From Microcaldota archaeon (GTDB taxonomy: Archaea; Micrarchaeota; Micrarchaeia; Anstonellales; Anstonellaceae), in assembly GCA_026414325.1 (NCBI GenBank), contig JAOAJF010000021.1, positions 1 through 13,872 on the forward strand: a stretch of DNA of 13,872 nucleotides, in the 5' to 3' direction. Below the pieces are notes generated by a model, which was not told where the DNA came from, made no database searches, and was given only the letters and a program-made list of their open reading frames with translations. The translations under genes were made by a program, and so were the position numbers. Below, one piece after another: positions 1 to 4,471 of this stretch (positions are counted from its first letter, which is position 1; every line of letters starts with the position of its first letter).

Positions 1-567
1 AGCTTGAAGCATTGCTTTTTCTTCGAGTTTTTTATTAACATATTTAATTAGATTAGCTCGTGCTTCTTCGAATTTATTTATTCCAAAAAGTTCATCTAAT
101 TGTGCTTTCTTTTTAGATGGCAAGAGGTCTAACCAATAATTTAAATTGTTTTGTTCGCTGTAAACCGCCTTTGTAAAAAGCTCGTAATTTACTTTAATTA
201 TCTTTTCGATTTGAGAATTTACTAAATTTGTTCCGCTGCAAATAAGATTTCCATCACAATATAGCCAAGCTTTAGACTCAAAAATATCTCGAATAATTTT
301 ATAGGTTTTTGTTTTATCCCCTTCTTTGGCAGAAAACTCTAGAATTATTTTTGTTGGCGGATCTAAATTGAAATTTTTTAAGTCTTTTATAGTGCATTCT
401 CTTCGACTAAGTTTTGGAAAAGTGCCAAAGAGAGCAAAACAAATAGCATCTACAACTGAAGATTTACCACTACCCATTTTTCCTACTATAAAATTAGTGC
501 CCTGCCTAAAATGAAGAATAGAGTCCTTATGGGACTTCCAATTTAAAAGTTGTATTGAAAGAAGCAT
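1..567 (-). CDS. rad50: Rad50 DNA repair ATPase, N-terminal part (cut by window edge)
   Basis: The 189 visible residues are the N-terminal ATPase half of Rad50, the SMC-like partner of Mre11 in double-strand break processing. The start MLLSIQLLNWKSHKDSILHF matches the family's opening beta-strands. A Walker A motif, GKMGSGKSS, lies at residues 29-37, followed by DAICFALFG. The family usually has Asn where this protein has Met31. Residues 136-174 carry the Q-loop region (YSEQNNL, Q139) and the LPSKKKAQLDELFGINKFEEAR segment that leads into the coiled coil. The coiled coil, zinc hook and C-terminal lobe lie beyond the left edge. The ATG is 11 bases after the aEF-1 beta stop with no clear Shine-Dalgarno site, so it is probably co-transcribed and translationally coupled. 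No mre11, herA or nurA is visible upstream, although these often accompany archaeal rad50. They could lie to the left. Confidence 0.93.
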   Translation of the reverse strand, partial: MLLSIQLLNWKSHKDSILHFRQGTNFIVGKMGSGKSSVVDAICFALFGTFPKLSRRECTIKDLKNFNLDPPTKIILEFSAKEGDKTKTYKIIRDIFESKAWLYCDGNLICSGTNLVNSQIEKIIKVNYELFTKAVYSEQNNLNYWLDLLPSKKKAQLDELFGINKFEEARANLIKYVNKKLEEKAMLQA

Positions 568-578
568 AAACAGAAAAA

Positions 579-848
579 CTACAATCTATCCATCGAAGTT
601 ACTTCTAATGAAGAGAGATATTTTACTTCCGATAGTTTTTGCTCTATTAAATCAGCCCCTCCAGCATCGTCAGGAACTACTACATTTAGTATTATTGATT
701 TCATCCCAAAAGCTATATCTTGTTCTTTTATATCGTATTTTTTTATAATTGAAATAGATTTTACTTTTTTTAGAATATTCTCTTTTAATGTCTCAAAATG
801 CTCCATATCCTCAGGCATGATAGAAAACCTTACTAAAACATCTCCCAT
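579..848 (-). CDS. ef1b: Translation elongation factor 1-beta (aEF-1 beta)
   Basis: This 89-residue protein is the archaeal guanine-nucleotide exchange factor for aEF-1 alpha, which reloads the factor with GTP between rounds of tRNA delivery. Length and pattern are typical. It opens MGDVLVRFSIMPEDMEHFETLK, has the conserved core IAFGMKSIILNVVVPD at about residues 45-60, and ends SLEVTSMDRL, matching the usual VEVTDVRRL end. It lies between the small zinc ribbon (14 bases upstream) and rad50 (11 bases downstream), all on the minus strand. A zinc ribbon of this type next to EF-1 beta is a recurring euryarchaeal arrangement. The ATG is preceded by a weak GGTGA-like stretch (plus-strand tctcacc at 851-857). 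Confidence 0.95.
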   Translation of the reverse strand: MGDVLVRFSIMPEDMEHFETLKENILKKVKSISIIKKYDIKEQDIAFGMKSIILNVVVPDDAGGADLIEQKLSEVKYLSSLEVTSMDRL

Positions 849-861
849 TTTCTCACCAAAG

Positions 862-1014
862 TTATGGCCCTTTTATAGAAGAAGGAAAAGTATAAGGTAT
901 AGAAAGTTCTCTACAGTGCTTGCAGCGTATTACAAAACCATCGGAATTTGGATCTTTTAATATAGAGTATTCCCTTGTTTGCTGGCCACAAGAGCTACAG
1001 TTTTGCAATTTCAT
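862..1014 (-). CDS. Small zinc-ribbon protein, COG2888-like, reduced to two cysteine knuckles
   Basis: This is a 50-residue protein. It has CxxC at residues 6-9 (CSSC) and 31-34 (CKHC), then the signature RELSIPYT and a C-terminal GP. From memory, the family it resembles (predicted Zn-ribbon protein with a role in translation, encoded beside EF-1 beta in euryarchaea) has four CPxCG-type knuckles. Here the second reads DPNS instead of CPNC, and the fourth reads FPSS instead of CPKC, so only knuckles one and three keep cysteines. Four cysteines remain, enough for one zinc site. A good Shine-Dalgarno site (AGGTGA) sits 4 bases before the ATG. It is probably the first gene of the zinc ribbon-EF-1 beta-rad50 operon. 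The family assignment is from motif and context, not from a search. Confidence 0.8.
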   Translation of the reverse strand: MKLQNCSSCGQQTREYSILKDPNSDGFVIRCKHCRELSIPYTFPSSIKGP

Positions 1015-1049
1015 TATTTCACCTCGATTAATTATTTAGTTTATAAAAA

Positions 1050-1061
1050 CAAATTTATAAT
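1050..1061 (-). promoter_or_regulatory. Probable TATA box for the zinc ribbon-EF-1 beta-rad50 operon
   Basis: Read on the minus strand the stretch contains TTATAAATTT, a good archaeal TATA-like sequence. It lies about 40 bases upstream of the zinc-ribbon ATG. Initiation about 25 bases downstream would leave a short leader that still contains the AGGTGA ribosome binding site. A second AT-rich match, TTTTTATAAA, lies at 1041-1049 and is an alternative. Confidence 0.45.
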
Positions 1062-1073
1062 TTTATGCCTAAA

Positions 1074-1146
1074 TGGGCCCGCTGAGAATCGAACTCAGAA
1101 TCTTCTGCGTGTAAGGCAGACGTGTTAGCCATTCCACCACGGGCCC
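1074..1146 (-). tRNA. trnV: tRNA-Val (anticodon UAC)
   Basis: On the minus strand this forms a complete cloverleaf. The acceptor stem is GGGCCCG/CGGGCCC, 7 perfect pairs. The D arm has a GTG/CAC stem. The anticodon stem is TCTGC/GCAGA around loop CTTACAC, with anticodon TAC at plus-strand 1111-1113. The variable loop is short, and the T stem is CTGAG/CTCAG around TTCGATT. The discriminator base is A (complement of 1074). CCA is not encoded; the next bases are TTT. It lies only 7 bases after tRNA-Gln in the direction of transcription, so the two probably share a transcript. Confidence 0.97.
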
Positions 1147-1153
1147 AATATCT

Positions 1154-1225
1154 TAGCCCCCACCGGATTTGAACCGATGCCTTCAGGTCCAGAGCCTGAC
1201 GTCCTTACCACTAGACGAGGGGGCT
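1154..1225 (-). tRNA. trnQ: tRNA-Gln (anticodon CUG)
   Basis: On the minus strand the acceptor stem is AGCCCCC/GGGGGCT, 7 pairs. The D stem is GTCT/GGAC with loop AGTGGTAA. The anticodon stem is TCAGG/CCTGA around loop CTCTGGA, giving anticodon CTG (plus-strand 1190-1192), which reads CAG. The variable loop is AGGC, and the T stem is ATCGG/CCGGT around TTCAAAT. The discriminator is A and CCA is not encoded. It is the upstream member of a tandem pair with tRNA-Val. Confidence 0.96.
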
Positions 1226-1255
1226 AAGTAGAGTAATTATATTAATCAAACTTTT

Positions 1256-1266
1256 TATTTATAAAG
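1256..1266 (-). promoter_or_regulatory. Probable TATA box for the tRNA-Gln/tRNA-Val transcript
   Basis: Minus-strand CTTTATAAATA lies about 35 bases before the 5' end of tRNA-Gln. That distance suits initiation a few bases ahead of the mature tRNA. It sits immediately beside the stop codon of the ACT-domain gene. Confidence 0.5.
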
Positions 1267-1267
1267 A

Positions 1268-1675
1268 TTAGATATTTTCCTGGACTAAGTAGTTATTGTT
1301 TTTTAAAATTTTTTCTGCCTTTTGTGTTTTATCTACCTTGATTGAATATAGAGAATTTTCTGAATCTTGAGTTATTACAGTTACATTTTCTATATTTATT
1401 TTTTCTTTTTCCAATAATTTAGTTAATTTTGCCAACTCTCCTGGAGAATTTTTTAGTTTTACTAAAAACACATCAGAAGAGTAACATTCATAACCATTTG
1501 CCTTTAAAAGCTCAAGAGCTTTTTCATAATTTTTTACAGTTAGATGAATAATTGATTTGCCGGCTGCTTCTCCCATAGAAATCGAATCAATATTTATTTT
1601 GGATTTTCCCAAAATAAAAGAGATGTCTGCCAATTTTCCTATTTGGTTATCCACTACTACTGAAATTTGTTTCAT
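1268..1675 (-). CDS. Tandem ACT-domain protein (amino-acid-binding regulator)
   Basis: The 135 residues contain two ACT domains and nothing else. Domain one covers about residues 1-66 (MKQISVVVDNQIGKLADI, then INIDSISM and a later LLKANGYECY). Domain two covers about 69-130 (FLVKLKNSPGELAKLTKLL, then INIENVTVI). The pattern of a strand, a turn containing N-x-(P/I)-G-(K/E)-L, then a helix, repeats in both halves. ACT domains bind small ligands, usually amino acids, and normally regulate enzymes. Stand-alone double-ACT proteins are widespread in archaea and often lie near aminoacyl-CoA or amino-acid metabolism genes, but none is seen here, so the ligand is unknown. The start is supported by GGTGAG seven bases upstream. 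It follows the inverted-repeat element and T tract on the same strand. Confidence 0.88.
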   Translation of the reverse strand: MKQISVVVDNQIGKLADISFILGKSKINIDSISMGEAAGKSIIHLTVKNYEKALELLKANGYECYSSDVFLVKLKNSPGELAKLTKLLEKEKINIENVTVITQDSENSLYSIKVDKTQKAEKILKNNNYLVQENI

Positions 1676-1749
1676 TTTTTCTCACCTACCCAAGATAATT
1701 ATTTACAATAAAAAATAAAAAATGATAAGCTATACTTAACTAACCATTA

Positions 1750-1774
1750 AATACAAAAAATAAAAAAAAGAAAA
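1750..1774 (-). terminator. T-rich tract after the large inverted repeat
   Basis: On the minus strand the hairpin at 1775-1917 is followed at once by runs of 4, 8 and 6 T broken by single bases. Archaeal polymerase terminates at such U tracts. Here a long stem precedes it, so the arrangement also resembles an intrinsic terminator for the secreted-protein gene ending at 1931. Confidence 0.55.
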
Positions 1775-1917
1775 GAAAGCTTTAGCAAAATTTGGGATTT
1801 GGAGCAGAAGTTGGGGTGATAGAAATAGCCAACGGCTGCAAGCGATCCAAGGCAGAAGGCACCAGTTGGCTATTTACCAAGGGTTTGCCCAAATTTTCCC
1901 TTTTGCTAAAAGCTTTC
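1775..1917. ncRNA. Large imperfect inverted repeat, candidate structured RNA
   Basis: About 143 bases fold on themselves. The outer arms are GAAAGCTTTAGC (1775-1786) and GCTAAAAGCTTTC (1905-1917), pairing with one bulged base. The next pairs are AAAATTTGGG (1787-1796) with CCCAAATTTT (1888-1897). An inner perfect 11-bp stem joins AAATAGCCAAC (1823-1833) to GTTGGCTATTT (1865-1875). Inside it CTGC (1836-1839) can pair with GCAG (1852-1855). Bases 1801-1890 have 48 G or C in 90, far above the surrounding sequence. I see no ORF and no match to tRNA, 5S, RNase P, SRP or standard box C/D or H/ACA patterns. On the minus strand it would be a structured 3' UTR of the secreted-protein gene followed by a U tract. 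On the plus strand a weak TATA-like sequence (ATTAAATAC, 1746-1754) lies about 25 bases before the repeat. The strand is unresolved. Confidence 0.5.
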
Positions 1918-1930
1918 TCTAGAATTTAAT

Positions 1931-3007
1931 TTACTTGGTAGAAAAATTAATTATAATAGTGTAGCTAGTAGTCCCATCTGCAAAGTTAAATCCTAAATTA
2001 GTCTCATTAGTGTGAGTGGAACTTTCTTCTGGAGATAGTTCTGAAGTTTTCAAAGAAACAACATAGCTTGTTATATTCCCTGCTCCTAAAATACCTTGAA
2101 GGCTATAGATTATAGGACAAATTGTTAGATAAAACTCTTTGCCATTAACGGAGAATCTTGCGCTCTGGCCACTATTAAGACTTAAGTTTATTGTTTGTTT
2201 AAAGCTATTTTTGTTGTCATCCACATATATATTTAGCCTGGCATCTATTTTCTGAGGGGTATTAATATAGAAGGAAGCGATATAATTAATACCATCAACA
2301 TTTGTTGGTAATTTATTCCAAATTTTGGAGGTAGAATCATAAAATAAGAAAGTAATGCCTAAAACTGTGCCAACAAAAATATTTTGATGAGTATTATTAA
2401 AAGTTATAGAGACTTTATCAGTATAAAACTTATTTGTTGTTGGATCTCTTATAAAAAAAACCAAAATATTATTGCCTTCTCCTAAAATCTGATATGGATT
2501 ATAAACAAAATGATTTGGATTAGAAAGAAGATAATTTATAACTAATCCTTTTTTCTCTCCATTGTTAGCTTCAAAGTCAAGTACTTTATACTGATAAAAG
2601 AGAGTATCTGAAATGAAAACGTTCTTCGTTTGCCAACCATTAGCATTATAAGTAATTGTAGCATAGGGTTTTTTAATAGTTGGACTAACATTAAGCTCTT
2701 GCACATAAACCTCTATACTATCTTTGAGATTAGGATTATAAAGTTTTGTAATGTTACTATCTAATACAATATATCGATTAGTTTGAAGATTTAAGAGTGC
2801 AACTCTTTGTTGTTTATAATTCAATTTTACAGGAGGTTTTTTAATTTTATTAGAAAACTCTAAAGTAGTTATATTCTCTTGACAGGAAGGAAAAGAGGAG
2901 AGAATAGAGGAGGAAATAGCTGTTGTTAAAAGTGCTTTTTTAAAGAATAGAGAGATATTTTTTTTAGTTTTGTTTAGTTTTTCTTTTAGTTTTTGAATAT
3001 ATTGCAT
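1931..3007 (-). CDS. Secreted or surface protein of unknown function
   Basis: I do not recognise a family for these 358 residues. The N-terminus is lysine-rich for about 25 residues, then has a hydrophobic stretch (ALLTTAISSSILSSFPSC, about 25-42) ending at Cys42. This looks like a Sec signal or a weak lipobox, so the protein may be released or lipid-anchored. The rest is rich in Asn, Ser, Thr, Tyr and alternating hydrophobics, as in extracellular beta-sandwich proteins. About eight N-x-S/T sequons are present (for example NITT, NITK, NNTH, NLSL, NITS, NETN), consistent with surface N-glycosylation. Only two cysteines are obvious. GGGGTG five bases before the ATG supports the start. The gene is isolated from its neighbours by its own leader and by GC-rich noncoding elements on both sides. 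Confidence 0.75.
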   Translation of the reverse strand: MQYIQKLKEKLNKTKKNISLFFKKALLTTAISSSILSSFPSCQENITTLEFSNKIKKPPVKLNYKQQRVALLNLQTNRYIVLDSNITKLYNPNLKDSIEVYVQELNVSPTIKKPYATITYNANGWQTKNVFISDTLFYQYKVLDFEANNGEKKGLVINYLLSNPNHFVYNPYQILGEGNNILVFFIRDPTTNKFYTDKVSITFNNTHQNIFVGTVLGITFLFYDSTSKIWNKLPTNVDGINYIASFYINTPQKIDARLNIYVDDNKNSFKQTINLSLNSGQSARFSVNGKEFYLTICPIIYSLQGILGAGNITSYVVSLKTSELSPEESSTHTNETNLGFNFADGTTSYTIIINFSTK

Positions 3008-3057
3008 TTTTTCACCCCATAATAATTAACACATAATAATATAATATATAACAACAT

Positions 3058-3067
3058 ATTTATATAC
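3058..3067. promoter_or_regulatory. TATA box, usable in either direction
   Basis: The plus strand reads TTTATATA (3059-3066), a textbook archaeal TATA box. The minus strand reads TATATAAA. On the minus strand it would drive the secreted-protein gene with a leader of roughly 30 bases that includes its GGGGTG site. On the plus strand, initiation about 25 bases on would fall at the start of the GC-rich island at 3085. Confidence 0.55.
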
Positions 3068-3084
3068 TTTTGCTAACAACTAAG

Positions 3085-3130
3085 GTAGGCTATTTTAACC
3101 CCGCTTGCCCTTGCTTGCCTGGCCTAATAA
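3085..3130. other. GC-rich noncoding island upstream of the secreted-protein gene
   Basis: Bases 3081-3130 contain 24 G or C in 50, in an otherwise very AT-rich intergenic gap. The strands are strongly skewed: the plus strand is pyrimidine-rich with a near-repeat GCTTGCCC TTGCTTGCC, and the minus strand carries four G runs. A short stem TAGGC (3086-3090)/GCCTA (3122-3126) could close it. It could be a small RNA starting about 25 bases after the TTTATATA box, the 3' UTR of the permease gene, or a protein-binding site. Nothing seen decides between these. Confidence 0.35.
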
Positions 3131-3151
3131 GCTAAATAAAACTTTTTAAAT

Positions 3152-4354
3152 TTAGAATAAATTTAACCACAATAAAATTAAAAATAGGTTTATTATTGTT
3201 ATTAAAAGTCCGAAAAGCATAAACTCTTTGAGTGGAAAACGAGCTTTGTTTTCTAAATTTTGTAGTACAATAATATTGCTTGCCCCTCCAAAAATAGTTA
3301 GATTTGCTGCCAAAGTGGAGCTAGCAGCTAGCAAAATTAGCTGTTTTATATCCAAAAAATTGACTGCTTTTAGATAAAGAGTTACAAAAGGTACGTTAGA
3401 TAGAAACTGAGAAAAAATAAGGCTTGAAAAAATGATTGTAAAATGATTTGATAGATAATCCTTACTTTGAAAAAATAAATCAAAAATTCCAGCTCTAAAA
3501 ACAGTCTCCATTAAAATAAACATCCCTGCAAAAAAAACTAATGTTTGAAAATCTGCTGCAAATGCATGGTGTTTTTTAGAAGTTAGAAGTAAATAGACTA
3601 TAGCAGGAATAAAAGCAATAAAAAATAGGTGAAAATTAAAAAATATTTTTAGAATAGAAAGTAGAATTAAACTATAAAATGCAACCTTTGCTGCCAAATA
3701 ATCCTGTGATTTAGAGTAAGTTCTAAGTGGTGTTTTTGTTAAGTTTTTAAGAGAGGGAAAAAAAATCCAAAGCAAAATAGCCAGGATTACTAAAGAAAAG
3801 ATTGTTGGAATAGCTAAAAATTTAAAAAAAACTATAAATGGATTTTGTCCAGAAAATTGAGCTGAAGAGGAGATAATAAAATTTTGTGGATTTCCTATTG
3901 GACTGAGAGCACTGCCAATAGTAATAGCTAATAGTAAAGCAACAATTAATGGAGTTGGATTGATATTATTTAATTTTGATAAAAGCAAGGATAGAGGAGT
4001 TCCTACAATAGCAATAGTATCATTTAATAAAAGAGCACTAGAAAAACCAATTAAAAAAATAAAACCTAAAAAAATGAAAAATGGTTTTTTAAAATACTTT
4101 AGAGTTTCTGCTAAAAAATTGTTTAAAAATCCACTTTCTTCAAATCCTTTTGATAGCACAAACATAAAGTATAAAAAGCCAATAACTGACCAGTCAACAA
4201 AAGAAAAAGCTTCATAAATAGAAATAGTGTCGGTTAGAACGAGGATAAAAGAAGCACTAGCCATAACTTTCCAAGGAGAGATGTTCCAAAAAAAATTTCT
4301 AAAAAAAATTAGAGCTAGAGATAAAACAAATACTCCAAGAACTATCAGGTTCAT
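3152..4354 (-). CDS. Ion-transporter-superfamily permease (ArsB/NhaD/SLC13-like)
   Basis: The 400-residue protein is almost entirely membrane segments, about ten to eleven helices, in two halves. Each half carries the re-entrant hairpin signature of the ArsB/NhaD/citrate-transporter superfamily: LLNDTIAIVGTPL (about 109-121) with SPIGNPQN (151-158) in the first, and SNVPFVTLYL plus LTIFGGASNIIV in the second. Members move anions (arsenite, dicarboxylates, sulfate) or exchange Na+ and H+. The substrate cannot be told from sequence. Length is at the short end for the superfamily and no TrkA-C or extra cytoplasmic domain is present. GGCGATC before the ATG is a passable ribosome binding site. It lies downstream of the thermosome gene but is separated by a T-rich tract and a tandem repeat, so it probably has its own promoter. 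Confidence 0.85.
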   Translation of the reverse strand: MNLIVLGVFVLSLALIFFRNFFWNISPWKVMASASFILVLTDTISIYEAFSFVDWSVIGFLYFMFVLSKGFEESGFLNNFLAETLKYFKKPFFIFLGFIFLIGFSSALLLNDTIAIVGTPLSLLLSKLNNINPTPLIVALLLAITIGSALSPIGNPQNFIISSSAQFSGQNPFIVFFKFLAIPTIFSLVILAILLWIFFPSLKNLTKTPLRTYSKSQDYLAAKVAFYSLILLSILKIFFNFHLFFIAFIPAIVYLLLTSKKHHAFAADFQTLVFFAGMFILMETVFRAGIFDLFFQSKDYLSNHFTIIFSSLIFSQFLSNVPFVTLYLKAVNFLDIKQLILLAASSTLAANLTIFGGASNIIVLQNLENKARFPLKEFMLFGLLITIINLFLILLWLNLF

Positions 4355-4363
4355 CTGATCGCC

Positions 4364-4403
4364 TTTAGTTTAGCTAGTTTAATTTAGTTTAGCTATAGTT
4401 TAA
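4364..4403. repeat. Imperfect tandem repeat upstream of the permease start
   Basis: Plus-strand TTTAGTTTAGCTAGTTTAA (4364-4382) is repeated head to tail at 4383-4403. The second copy is identical apart from an inserted TA in the middle. Both copies contain the palindromic core TAGCTA or AGCT. The repeat lies 10 to 49 bases before the permease ATG, in its 5' leader or core promoter, so it could be a regulator site. It could also be a chance duplication in AT-rich DNA. Confidence 0.5.
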
Positions 4404-4410
4404 TTCATCA

Positions 4411-4442
4411 AATAAAAAATTAAAATAAAAAAATTAAAAAAA
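4411..4442 (-). terminator. T-rich terminator tract after the thermosome gene
   Basis: Minus-strand runs of 7, 7, 4 and 6 T, separated by one or two A, start about 30 bases beyond the thermosome stop codon. No stem precedes them, as is usual for archaeal U-tract termination. Confidence 0.5.
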
Positions 4443-4471
4443 TTTTAGTTTGGTTTTTTAGTTTTGAGTTT

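Noticed and set aside
326..514. Plus-strand 62-residue ORF
   Set aside because: Antisense to the conserved Rad50 Walker A region, which is clearly coding on the other strand.
1775..1917. Integron attC site, suggested by the AGCCAAC...GTTGGCT pair and the adjacent orphan gene
   Set aside because: The core boxes fail the RYYYAAC/GTTRRRY rule at one position each, the outer arms continue the palindrome well beyond them, and no integrase is visible.
1775..1917. SRP RNA, RNase P RNA or box H/ACA RNA
   Set aside because: Too short for archaeal SRP or RNase P RNA, conserved core sequences of these are not seen, and there is no ACA at the correct distance from a stem.
3099..3122. G-quadruplex on the minus strand of the GC-rich island
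   Set aside because: Only two-G tracts with long loops can be arranged; too weak to list as a feature.
3960..4217. Plus-strand 85-residue ORF
   Set aside because: Antisense to conserved permease helices; its Lys/Phe-rich composition reflects reverse-complemented membrane codons.
4340..4410. Box C/D guide RNA, from minus-strand TTGATGA near 4406 and CTGA near 4344
   Set aside because: No closing terminal stem, no D' box, and the CTGA lies inside the permease coding sequence.
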